DNA of 34,408 nt. Source: Cyclostephanos tholiformis (taxonomy: Eukaryota; Bacillariophyta; Thalassiosirophyceae; Thalassiosirales; Thalassiosiraceae). The notes under the pieces were generated by a model, which saw only the letters and a program-made list of their open reading frames with translations, did not search any database and was not told the DNA's origin. Shown here in pieces: positions 10,301 through 20,496 of the stretch. Location of the stretch: contig JALLPB010000052.1 of assembly GCA_036939975.1 (NCBI GenBank), forward strand, positions 1 through 34,408, given 5' to 3'. Position 1 is the stretch's first letter. Each line of letters opens with the position of its first letter. A program made the position numbers and the translations under genes.

Positions 10301-13300
10301 TTTTGACCTGTGGTCCTTTTGTCCTTTCACCTGAAGGAGTTTCTTCTCCTTTAACTTTTCTTTAAGTTCAACGGCCTCCTTTCTTTTCTTCTCCTTTGCA
10401 TCACGCTCAGCCTCCTTCATAAGTATCTTCTCAAGTCTCTTCCGCTCCTTTTCCTCTTTTTCTTCCTGTTTCTGCAGAGCAATCATTTCCAGTCTCTTCT
10501 GCTCTGCATCAGCCTCATCTTTAAGCGGGTCGAACGCCTGGACCTGCTTCCGGGATCTTTTACTTCCCCCGTCAATAATGAGTGCCATGTTTGGATCCAG
10601 ATCTTCAGGTGGCGCTTCAAAACCAATCGCCTTGGACCAGAAATCAGGATCATCCAGATCAACGTCCTTTCCGTCACCCTCTCCGGCAACGAAGCTTGCT
10701 TTACTAAAGCTCCCAAGGCCGCTACTAAGTGATGACGTGACAGTGTCTCCGTATGTGACTTTTCTTGAACTTTGTTCCAGCAACTGATCAATATCAGTGT
10801 CCATGAATTTTTGAGCTTCTTTATCGTCGTCATCATTAAACACGTCATAAGCGCCCTTTTTCAGCAACTGATCAATCTCTTTCGCTTGCTCTTCTCTCTC
10901 AGCCTTAGATTTCTTTTTTGACGAACTTTCATCGGGGTTAGTGTTTTGCCGCTGATGTGCCAAGACAGCTCGATCTAGACCAAGCTTTAGACTCGCACTA
11001 TGGAACATATGCATTTCATACGTTTTCGCGGTAAGAAGACGGTAAACACGAACAGATCTTGTTTGACCGATTCGGTGTGCCCTCGCCATTGCCTGGAGAT
11101 CGTTTTGAGGATTCCAGTCAGAGTCAAAAATTATAACAGTATCAGCCGCAGTCAGGTTGAGCCCAAGGCCCCCAGCACGAGTTGATAGGAGCATTACGAA
11201 ACGTTTCAAAGATTCTCGTTTGAATCGGTCTACGGCTGCATTCCGTGCCGAAGCTGACGTAGAACCATCAAGTCGCTCGTAGCTGTAGTGGTTCAATTGG
11301 AGAAGCTCTTGCAAGAGATCAAGAACTTTCACCATTTGACTGAATATTAAAACCTTGTGTCCACCGCTTTGCAGCTTTGGGAGCAACTTTGATAACAGAA
11401 CAAACTTTCCTGACGATTTGACCAGTTGCTCCCCAGTAAGTTTCGCATAGTCAATATCTCGATAGATTTGCTCGTTCGGGGTTGGCGATCTTCGGGCATT
11501 CTCTGCGGCGTCATCAATGATACGATCTTCTGCACCACGAATTAAGAAGGGATGATTGCAACATTTTCGAAGCTCCATCATCACGTTCATGAGACTTGGA
11601 GCATTGCTCGGCTTGGTGCCTTTAAAAAGAAATCCGGTGTTTTTTTCGTAGATAGCTTTATAAAACTGTTTTTGAATAGGAGTTAGTGAGACTTCAAGGA
11701 TGGTCTCTTCCTTTGGTGGCAATGCCTTTTCGACATCTTCCTTAACACGTCTTAGTAAGTAGGGACGTAAGACGGTGTGGAGATTGGCGACTTGGTCCGC
11801 ATCTTGCAACTGGCCAAACTTATTTGTGAAATCATCCTTGGAACCAAATCCAGTAGGGTCACAAAAGTGCAACAGTGCCCACAATTCTTCCGTACTATTT
11901 TGGAGTGGGGTCCCTGTCAACAGCAAACACCAATCACGAGGCACTGAAGCCAAGTCTTCGAACAGCTTAGACTTGATATTCTTCAACCGATGGGCCTCGT
12001 CAACGATCAAAGCTTTCCAGTGAATCTTGGTAAGAATGTTGACATCTTTAAGAACAACTTCATAGGTCGTTATGAGGAGCTGGAATTTTGTGACATGCTT
12101 CCGCTTCAGAGTTTGAGCTATTACCTTTGAATGGTATTGCTCCGTGTAATAAAACTCATTCTTTACAAGAAAATTTCGAGCGTCAGCGCTGCCGTGATAC
12201 ACGACTGCATTCATATCAGGCGCCCATTCTTTCGTTTCAGACTCCCATTGGCTGACAAGTGACAGTGGAGCCACGATGAGGAAAGGACCCCTGACATTCC
12301 CTTTGGGCAATCTTTGAAGTTCGTGAAGAAAGCCTATCGATTGGATCGTCTTGCCGAGCCCCATCTCATCCGCTAAGATACAGGACCTTTGGTTGTACCA
12401 GTTCCAAAGCAACCAATTGACGCCCTCTAGTTGGTACGCCCGAAGCTTGAGAACTGATTCTTCGACTGAGTCAGAAGGAGCATCAACAACCACATCATCA
12501 TCCAGCTTGGCAATCTGCCGCTTTATTTTTGAGATGCCGAAAATGGGAGATTCATTTAGCTTCTTGAAGCTTCGTGGGTGAGGATGGCGCTCAAATGCCA
12601 TTTCCTCGGCATCCTCAAGAGAAGGAGCCTCCTGCCTCAACCAAAAGTCTTCGACCTCGTCAACAAAGTCCCTCTTGATATCAATCCAATACTCCCAAGT
12701 GGCATCAATTAGTTGAAGGCCTTTCCACCTTACAATGTACCGTACATTGTCTTCAGGATCCCACTCCTCAGAGTTCTCATCAAGGTCCTTGTCCGAAAAA
12801 AATTGCTTCACGTCGATTATTGAGTTACCTTTGTTATCCTCATGCGTTCCCGTCAGCCATTTCTCCTCTTCCTCATCTTCCTGTTCTCGCTTCTTCAGAG
12901 CCTCTCTTTCGGCACGGAGATTCAGGGCGCGTTGTCGAGCAAGAACGTTCATGTCCAGCTCGTTTTCATCACATCCAATTATTCTGTCTACCTCAAGGTA
13001 GACCGGTGAGAAATAATCTTCATCGTCAACTTCTTCATCGAGTATATTTGCTTCGGATGGTGATTTACTGTTGTCGATTGGATTGTGCGAGTGGTGAGTG
13101 TGTAAAGCAGGGCTTGCTTGGACCCTCCTACTTTCCTCCAGGACTTTTTTCCAATTATGACCCAAAGCCATAACCTGGCTTTGGGCAAACTTGGTCAACT
13201 TTCCACGAACCGCCCCTTGCTGTGCTGATTGGTCATATTTCTCAAGATCGCATTGACGTTCCCACGAACAATGAAGGTACGACCGACCACGCCACTTAAC

Positions 13301-14851
13301 GAGGAACACCTCTTCGCGTTCTGCAGCAGATTTGAGCGCCTTGAACTTAGGGTAAGATCCAGCAGTTATTGACCTTGCTAGTTCCTGATTGGCTGCAAAC
13401 TGTTTAATGTATGGACAGTGGCCAGGATTGATTCGCGATATTTCTCTTCTCTTGCGAAAATCATTCCCTGTGTCAACAATTGCTTTTTCTTTCAATTTCA
13501 TTGCATCGTCGAAGTCTAAGTGAAATTGCCTATTAGCAAACAAAAGTGGTTCACATGGATCTTCCCCATTAGTATTATCGGGCACACAAGTTTCAAGCTT
13601 CATCACTGGTCTTGTCTTGTACCCCAGAACTTTTTCAAGGACGAATACATGGAGAAAGGGCTCCCTTGAATACCAGAGACAATGCAGATGACCTGGCGGT
13701 GGAGACTCGATTTCATGAATGATGACCGGATGGTGTGTATCGCCATGATTTTCTTCTTCATTCGCCACGTCAGCTTCTGCATAATGCTCAGCGTCCCCAG
13801 TGGATTCCGCGTTCTTCTTCCTTTTTCTAGCGAGGTCTTTCTGTCTGCGCTTTTCCAGCCTTGCCTCCTCGTCGCTCGACAATAAGTCGTCCGAATCAGT
13901 GCCCTCGTCCATTTCTTCCGTGTAAACACTGCGATTTCGCTTGGCATTACGAGCAGAGACGACACGTGTGGTTTGTTCAGTAGAGGACTGCTTTACTTTT
14001 GATCGCGCTGCAGGTTTGTGTTTTCTATCAAGTCCTCTTGGTCGCGCATCAATTCTCTCTTCTACGTCATCTGTGTTAAGAGCCGGCGATTCAGTAAGAG
14101 AGAGCTGTACTCTTGATTGCGCCCAGCTATCTAGCAGCGCTGCAGGTTTCTTTTCACTGTCACTGGCATCTAGATTTGGGCTTTCTTTGGAAGATTTCTT
14201 ACTACAGATTTTAGATGGAGCCGGGGAACCGCAGCCATTCTTCGCGCAGAGCTTTGAATACTTTTTCTCAAACTGAGTCGAAAGCTTCTCAGCTAGCGTG
14301 TGATATTCACTACCGACAGGATTATACGCCATGCAATTTTTCCACACGAGACGAACATCTTCTGCTGCATCAAACACGGAATTGTAATGTCCCTTGTCAA
14401 TATTTTTCTTGACAAGGCCGAGGTCCATGGGCGTTTTTATCAGGCGAGGGTAGTCAAATATGCCAAGAGTCATCCAATCCACAGCGACTCGAAATGGCGC
14501 TAAGGAAAATAGGGTATTTAGATAGGACGAAAGGATTATAAGGTACAAGAATCTCCCAAAATATTGAGCTAGCAGAACGAGATAGCGTCCAAGCGAATAA
14601 GCAATTCTGAGAATGCATCTTTTCTCACCTGCATCTTCTCTGGCAAGGAAATAAGACAACAGCTTGGACATGGCATCCCATTCTGACGTCCCGGAATCTC
14701 CAGCACGGGCTTTCGTGGGTAGTAACTTTCGGTTAGAGCGTATCGGGGTAGAGACTGTTGAAACGAGTTGATTGCTATCCCGGCGTTTCCTGGGTATCTT
14801 TTGGGGGATGGTGAACCCATCGTCCATCAAATTGTTCTGATCATTTGACAT
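7320..14851 (-). CDS. CHD-type chromatin remodeller with N-terminal bromodomain
   Basis: Three exons (14851-14629, 14499-7845, 7758-7320) give 2438 residues. Introns are GT-AG: 129 nt (GCAG|GTGAGA to CCTTAG) and 86 nt (TTTG|GTGAGT to TCTCAG). Domains in order (rough residues): bromodomain about 57-160 (FDYPRLIKTPMDLG, YNPVGSEYHTLAEKL); a split first chromodomain about 334-510 (VFLVKWRGRSYLHCSWE); a second about 575-700 (YIVRWKGLQLIDATWEYW); Snf2 ATPase about 755-1245. ATPase motifs are DEMGLGKT, DEAHRLKN, LLTGTPLQNS, LLSTRAGGLGLNL and MARAHRIGQTRSVRVYR. A charged Lys/Glu coiled coil follows, then a SANT/SLIDE-like region and a long C-terminal part ending near HDLGLLVHAALYG. Such enzymes slide nucleosomes using ATP in the nucleus. 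The bromodomain suggests reading of acetyl-lysine, the chromodomains of methyl-lysine. All ATPase motifs look intact. Confidence 0.93.
14500..14628 (-). other. In-frame intron inside the CHD bromodomain
   Basis: The 129-nt segment has a consensus donor (GCAG|GTGAGA) and acceptor (TTTTCCTTAG|C) and no in-frame stop, so unspliced RNA would stay open. It would add 43 residues that are hydrophobic and unlike a bromodomain (RYLVLLAQYFGRFLYLIIL). Removing it restores the continuity REDAAPFRVAVDWMTLG, typical of a bromodomain N-terminus. Confidence 0.85.
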
Positions 14852-15368
14852 TATTCAAGAAAATCTAATTGAATAGCTTGGTTTCAGTGATTTCAGAAGG
14901 ATAAGCGGTTCAAGCTTCTGGAAGAGTACGATATCAAAGTGTGAACGGAAGGATATGAAACTTGTACTTTTGCAGCATGTAAATGAAAATAAGTATTTAA
15001 AATGGCAGAAAAAAACGCAGATGCCTTAGCACATAAAGCTGGTCTTCGAGCTTCGAGATCGAGAAAAATTTGGTGGTCCTAAAAGAACTCCGTGGATCCA
15101 CCAATAAATGAACTCTTAGGGGATCTCCCGGACGACCAGGCACATGGTACTCAAGTCGACAAGGAATGTCACTTCGAAGTGCCTCCACACAACACGCCCC
15201 TCCCCCCTCCCCCGTCAGAACCCATACGAATGTCATCGTCCTCTCCTCCACCTTTCACCAGCCGCAGCCCTGCCTAACGACAGGATGCCGAATGCAACCT
15301 GGCACGTCATCAACTACGGGACAAGTTCCGCCGCATGTATGGCGCACCGAGACGCAAGCGGAGGGGAC
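14852..15368. other. Intergenic region upstream of the CHD gene
   Basis: The part next to 14851 is AT-rich and should hold the CHD promoter. Beyond about 15070 the sequence is more GC-rich with C-rich tracts (CCCCTCCCCCCTCCCCC near 15198). Short frames occur on both strands, but none has a recognisable domain. It may contain the 3' exon of the doubtful minus-strand gene at 15369-15584. Confidence 0.5.
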
Positions 15369-15584
15369 TTACCAGCCGGCCCCGTCGAGTGGGACACTTA
15401 TGCCTATTGAGATTTGGAATATGGAGTGTGCGGAGAGGTATTGCCAGACAATATCGCCGCGACAAAAGGCAAATGTGATGTCCACCCTGGTAGTATTGTG
15501 TTGAGGAGGCGGAATCTGAAATGTTCTCTCTCTCTCGGCATAGGGTCCGACGAGGGCCAGACCTAAAACGACCATCGTCGTCAA
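15369..15584 (-). CDS. Doubtful small membrane or secreted protein (exon)
   Basis: A minus-strand frame reads TRWLTTMVVLGLALVGPYA, a convincing membrane or signal segment, then a mixed-polarity region (NTTRVDITFAFCRGDIVWQYL). It runs into a textbook donor (GGCTG|GTAAGTCCCC) at about 15374. Acceptors at about 15296 or downstream would add only a short tail. An upstream exon could start at 15774 (MLSFGGIVLAAADLWY) and join across 15650-15720. That start would overlap the start of the plus-strand gene at 15765, which argues against it. I recognise no family. It may be a shadow frame. Confidence 0.3.
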   Translation of the reverse strand: MTTMVVLGLALVGPYAERERTFQIPPPQHNTTRVDITFAFCRGDIVWQYLSAHSIFQISIGISVPLDGAGW

Positions 15585-15764
15585 CCATCGTGTGAATTTG
15601 TTGTCTCCAACCCATTTTGTGTGCTTGAAAAAAAATTACAAACACATGGCGGGAAGTGTGTACGTATCTCATGTACAAACAAATACCGTATCCAACCGGC
15701 GGTTGTGGTTGAAAATTATTATTTTTATACCACAAGTCAGCTGCCGCCAAAACAATTCCCCCGA

Positions 15765-16467
15765 ATGACAGCATCGCAAATCCTCGTCCGGCGTCATCGA
15801 AATAGAGATGGGAACGAGGACGCCCCAGCAGCATCGTCGTCATCCAACGGCAATGTAAACGATAGGGGCATCGATGAAGATGTACCTATGACGCAAAATA
15901 TCACCGTCGACAGTTCGAATGCCAACGACGACTCAAGTCCTTCCGCCACAGCCGGAAATGTTTCCTCAGATGAATCGCAAAATGAAGAGCAAGAGTTGGT
16001 GGTGCAAGTACCCAATAGCTGGCAGCAATCTTCCGGCGGCATTCCTCCGTCTTTTGTTCTCCCTCAAATGGCATGGGAAACGAACGAAGAGCAAACGGCC
16101 CTCCGACGAGAAGCAATTCACCGCGAGGTAAGATAATGTAGGTGAAAATCTGTTTCTTTTCCTTTTCGGAGGTGAGTCTGACATTAATCCTGACAAAATC
16201 AACGGTCATGCATCATACTTTCTGACCCAAAAGATAGAACGTGTGCAACGAGCCAATTTTGTACATTTTTTGGTGTTGTGCTTAGTTCCCACGGCATTAT
16301 TGATCATCGTCATCGCAGCGATCGTGAGCGAGGATGGAGGATGTGGAGATGGCGCTAGTGATGAATTCACGTCGTGCGAAATGGAACCACGGAGTTTTGC
16401 GAATGCATTTACGACTACGTGCATTTGTGATGCAATTAGGACAAAAGCGGGCGAGGCTACACCTTAA
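15765..16467 (+). CDS. Hypothetical single-pass membrane protein
   Basis: Two exons (15765-16127 and 16234-16467) encode 198 residues. The intron is 106 nt with donor GCGAG|GTAAGA and acceptor CCAAAAG|ATA, phase 0. The first 100 residues are Ser/Asn/Asp/Glu-rich and look disordered (PAASSSSNGNVNDRG). After the join the chain reads REAIHREIERVQRANF, a charged helix leading into one membrane span (FVHFLVLCLVPTALLIIVIA). A short Cys-containing tail follows (GGCGDGASDEFTSCEMEPR, then TTTCICDAI). The likely topology is a cytosolic disordered N-terminus with a short lumenal or outside tail that could form disulphides. I have no functional assignment. The ATG at 15765 was chosen because upstream codons of the open frame lack this composition. 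Confidence 0.7.
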
Positions 16468-16869
16468 GTTGAGCGGATGGGTAGGTGTTAAATTTTAAAT
16501 GATGAGGGGGGGGCAGAATCGCGGCGTAACTTCTGTTCGCTGGAATTATTTAAGGTTATACTTGATATATTGAGTAATTCCTTGACGCAATCGTTGGCGA
16601 AGGTTATGATTTGATTTCAGCAGTCAGGTTGAAGTGTTCATCACATATGTATAGGTCCTTCGCCTATTATTTTTTCATACAACTTTAATTATCAGTTGTT
16701 TTCTACAACAAATGGCGACGTCAATATTTAAGCAAACCGTTCTTTCTTCGCCACAAGTTGTGCATTTGACTAGTGTGCGTGTGCATCAGATCATGGGACA
16801 TATTAGTATTTTGTTTGCTGACTCGAACCACATGCTGATGGAGGGATTACTTTACTATTTCTCCCTGTT
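16468..16869. other. Convergent intergenic region, nothing specific
   Basis: This AT-rich stretch lies between two convergent genes and must hold both 3' ends. Apart from a G-run (GATGAGGGGGGGGCAG, about 16501) I see no gene, repeat or RNA structure. Confidence 0.6.
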
Positions 16870-18059
16870 TTAGAGATTTGGCAGATTCATGATAGTACAT
16901 CCATTTGTCATGGGATCCTCTCTTGCTTGATATCTTGTTGCCATTTCCACCTTAGGATGTGCGGCTTCCCATACACCACAGTAACCGATACGTCGCACAT
17001 TCACATAATTAAAAATATCCCTCAATATGCGATCTAAATCTATCAACGAGTCGCCGAGGTTGCCGAAAACTCCCATGCTATTCAATGCGCCTAAGGCACG
17101 AATCGACGTCTCACCGGCACTATCCTCGTCATTCAATATTTCCTTCCCGAGGATGGTGCTACCAAAAAACACGCCATCTTCGGGATCAAGCAACGATGCA
17201 CAGTTGCGAAAGGCATCGACCTTATCGTACAGATTCGAGCCATGGAGACAGTGAAATAGGAAATTCACACCCACCGACTGGAATTTCCCCTGTAGGGGGG
17301 TCAGTTGAGAGGTGTATCCTGCGTCTTCTCCTGGCGATGGTGGTTGCTCCGCGATATCCACCACCAGTTTCGATATTACCGGTCGAGCGACATTGCCATC
17401 CTCATCATGGTGGTCATTCATGATCCTTTCTTCGCAAACTCGCAGGCAGTTCTCATTAAGATCGATCAACGTGATTTCCCTTATTAGTGGAATGACCTTT
17501 GAGAGGTGTAGACCGGTGCCAACGGCGATTTCACAATGATTACGTGAAACATTGGCACGGTACAATGACGATACGTCTTCCTGTGTTATACGCCACAGGA
17601 AGGGCGAATTGAATCCCCACACTAGTGCATCGTCTGGGAAAAGAGGACGCGAATTGCTTTTGTTAATATGTTGCACTCCAATGGAATAATTTTCGTGGGC
17701 TGCATTTTTTCAAATTATCAACTACCCAACTCACACACGGCGAGTAATTCAGGATTGTAAACACCCTCGCTCTCGAACTTATCGCCGTACGATGCTATCG
17801 TTGATGACATGAAGGCTGCCATTTCACGAACTACCCCGTCGTGCACATCGGTGGACAATGTCGCCCTGTCCTCGTCCCTAGCCGCATTGACGAGCATTGA
17901 CGATAGATTCGTCGGCAGTGGAAGGGAGGGAATGCCATCGATGAGACGTTGTAGATCTCGGATGGAGGCGCGCCCGGTTGTATAATTGAGCGATGTGGTG
18001 GTAGTCGTCGTGAGCATCGGCCGCGCGAACCACGCGAGACGGAGAGTGGGCACGGTCAT
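16870..18059 (-). CDS. SAM-dependent class I methyltransferase
   Basis: Two exons (18059-17735 and 17699-16870) encode 384 residues. The join is a 35-nt intron with donor GTGT|GTGAGTTG and acceptor AAATGCAG|CCC. Splicing gives the smooth reading LLAVSHENYSIGVQHINK, while the unspliced frame stops after CELGS. The N-terminal ~35 residues are rich in Thr, Arg and hydrophobics with few acids, so an organelle transit peptide is possible. Motif I of the Rossmann fold is CEIAVGTGLHLS (about residue 164), followed by the acidic end of strand 2, ITLIDLNENCL. A later VNFLFHCLHG could be motif IV, and the fold continues to the C-terminus. The substrate cannot be told; small-molecule methylation is the usual role of this subgroup. 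Upstream it faces the transposon and, beyond it, the divergent FG-GAP gene. Confidence 0.8.
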
Positions 18060-18144
18060 GATATTTTTTTCGGAAATATGCTCTGGCAGCTGTTGGTGCG
18101 ACCCATGATGTCAGTTTTTTTGTATTTTTATATTACTACCCCTC

Positions 18145-18159
18145 TTAAAACAATTGAAA
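18145..18159. repeat. Left terminal motif of transposon
   Basis: TTAAAACAATTGAAA matches, in inverted orientation and with one base of length difference, the right-end motif at 21984-21999. It is a candidate part of the terminal inverted repeat. Confidence 0.6.
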
Positions 18160-18174
18160 CACTAGCTACTTAGC

Positions 18175-18244
18175 GGTTAGCTAAGGGTTAGATAAGGTTA
18201 GATAAGGCTAGATAAGGTTAGATAAGGGTTAGATAAGGGTTAGG
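18175..18244. repeat. Left subterminal array of G(G)TTAGATAAG units
   Basis: Six to seven tandem units of 10-11 bases: GGTTAGCTAAG, GGTTAGATAAG, GTTAGATAAG, GCTAGATAAG, GTTAGATAAG, GGTTAGATAAG, then GGTTAGG. The orientation is opposite to the right array. Arrays like this at transposon ends are usually transposase-binding sites; that role is inferred here. Confidence 0.85.
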
Positions 18245-18344
18245 AACTCTCTAGTGTAGAAAGCCTCGTAGACATGTACCAGTTCCATTTTTTGGCGGAG
18301 GAGGAGGAGAAGAGAGGAGAGAGAGGGAGTAAATCACAAAAACC

Positions 18345-20424
18345 ATGGACGAATCTGGTCCTCCTTCTTCCGCTCGTCGTTCTGGCTCTCGCCATGGGCG
18401 GCAGCCTCCCCCCCCACTCCCCCCTCAAAATTCCACACACAACCTAACGTCCTGTGCCGCCGGAGCTGCTGTTGGTGCCCGTCGCACCACGGGGGGGAAG
18501 ACCGTAAGCCTGCCCCCATCCACCACAGCTCGGGCTCGACGATCATCCGCCCTTGCCGCCAACCAAGCTCCTCCCACCACCGAGGTCACCCCCATCCCTG
18601 CTCCTCAGCGAAAATCCACACCCAATCCAATCCCCAGTGGAAATTGCGCCGCTATCCGCGCATCCATCGACACAGCGGCACTCGAGAATTCCGACGATGA
18701 CGATGTCATCGACGACGAGGGATATGACTACTTCAGCGACATGCCGAACCCTGACCCCGAAGACCGATCGCCACGAGACATCAGCAGCGAATTCATCTCG
18801 CTCTTCTGTACGTCCCGAAAATGCCAAGAGACCTACCCCAAGGCAAGGAAACTCAAGATTTTCTACGAGGCTCTCACCGTCGACAGGCGGTCAATTCTTG
18901 GCAACTCCCCTCCCCGCGAAGTGCGAGACAAGTTCGTCGCCTGGGCTCAAGCCGTCAAGCAGCGGTCTAAGTGGTCCCTTGACGGGATCGCTCAGTCCGT
19001 CTTCATCATCGCCCGGCACGTACACGACCACCAAGAGAAGATCCGCAAGAACGGGGGATGCGCGACGAACGATTCGAAGATCGTCGTGCTCGTACTCATG
19101 TACAGCTTCTTTTTAACCGAGATCAATCTTGCTGAAGCCGTCCGTCAATCGCAGAACCAGGCTGCCTTGAGCAATCTTCAGCAGGCGAAGCCAAAAGCGA
19201 TGAAACCGCTCCCGACCAACTTCGGGTATGATGCGAATAGGGTAAGTTTTTTGTTGTCGTGATTATTTTTTTGGCAAAAACACTCACACATCATCGTTTA
19301 CTGCCTCGTTATCGCTTAGGTCGCCAACTTCGACTGTCCCTCATGCGAATGCAAGGGTACGGTCATCGCTCTGATCAACGTCGATGACCTTCGTAGGGAC
19401 AAGGAGGCCTTCATCACCGAGTTTGATCGCAGGATGAAGGATTTCGAGAGCGGGTCCGCCAAGAAGCCTCGGCGCACCAAGTTTCCGCAGCAGCAGTACG
19501 CGTGCTGCTGCCCCACAATGCGGACCTATCGTGGGGACATCCTCTCGTCCACATGCAAGGATTGCATCAAGAACGGCGCGGCCATCCCCGACTGCCGGTC
19601 GTGCAAGTGTCAATGCCAGACCGGCATTTTTTACGAGAAGGATATTATCAAGATGGCCACCGACAAGCTCCGACAAGATGAGCTAAAGGCCCGCGAGCAT
19701 GTCCCCAACAAGGATGAGCGTGCCTTCAAGAACTTCTCCGAGATTCTGTCAAGCTCGGTTCGGGACGGCATCAAATGCCTGACGAAATCAAACTCAAGTC
19801 TTGACGAGAGAAATGTTCTCTCGGCAGCTGCTGCTCTCATGTCAAGGAAGCAGATGCCAAGCGAAGACGAGCTGCACTCTCTCCAGAAGAGTCAGCCTCT
19901 CACAACGAGACTGCAAGGCTCTGGTGCTGATGTTCGAAATGCCCTAGAAGCCGATCCAAGGAGGAAGGGGAAGCGTCACTATCGAAACGGTCTTGGGTAA
20001 GTATTTTTGTAATTATTTTAACATCACGACGTCTTTACTAACTATTCACTTTTGTTCTTTATTCTTTAAAAGTGTCGTTATCGATATTTCCAGTGATAAC
20101 GATGACGATAGCTACAACAACGAAGATTGCAAGTTGCCCGCAAGAAAGCCGTCACCCAAGAGGAGGGTTGCGGCCAAGGCGGCCGATTCCGGCGAAGACT
20201 TCAATGCCCGCACTGTGCACCAAGTTTCGGTGCACATGATCGATGGCTCGCCTGCATCCCAGAAGGCTGCTTTGGGTGTCCTCGAGAATTTGAGCAGCAG
20301 CTCAAACAACGTCTCGAAGACGTTAGTCAAGAGCGCCATCGACCGAGGAAATATCTCCGTTGGAATGTCCCAAGAGATCGCAAAGACTTTGCTTCGGGCG
20401 GAAAAGTTACGTTCTAGTGCATGA
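18345..20424 (+). CDS. Transposon companion gene, Cys-rich protein of unknown family
   Basis: Three exons (18345-19241, 19320-19996, 20073-20424) encode 641 residues. Introns are 78 and 76 nt with donors AATAGG|GTAAGT and CTTGG|GTAAGT, and acceptors GCTTAG and TTAAAAG. The first ~100 residues are Pro/Ser/Arg-rich, followed by an acidic patch (ENSDDDDVIDDEGYDYF). A folded region about 150-290 is charged and helical (KARKLKIFYEALTVD, FVAWAQAVKQRSKW). Exon 2 opens with CPSCEC and continues with CCCP, CKDC and CRSCKCQC, a likely zinc-binding cluster. The rest is helical, with an acidic patch (ISSDNDDD) and basic nuclear-type stretches (KPSPKRRVAAK). ATG 18345 has a good context (AAACCATGG). The gene lies wholly inside the transposon and faces its transposase with a 72-base gap. 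A DNA-binding or transposition-helper role is inference. Confidence 0.8.
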
Positions 20425-20463
20425 GTGCGAAGAATCCTCTTTCATTTTAATTACATAGTTGTT

Positions 20464-20469
20464 AATAAA
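20464..20469 (+). terminator. Candidate poly(A) signal AATAAA
   Basis: AATAAA lies 40 bases after the stop of the companion gene, in the AT-rich gap between the two convergent transposon genes. Confidence 0.45.
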
Positions 20470-20496
20470 TTAGTATTATCATATTACTAAACTATT

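Noticed and set aside
15166..15504. 112-residue plus-strand frame
   Set aside because: Low-complexity Pro/Ser/Thr composition, no domain, and it competes with a more protein-like minus-strand frame. Neither is well supported.
17709..17725. A still shorter 26-nt intron in the methyltransferase (donor GGTAGTTG)
   Set aside because: The GTGAGT donor nine bases upstream is a much better match, gives the same frame and a 35-nt intron.
18175..18244. Telomere-like repeat (TTAGGG resemblance)
   Set aside because: The units are GTTAGATAAG with inverted counterparts at 21869-21972, which fits transposon ends. Genes continue on both sides.
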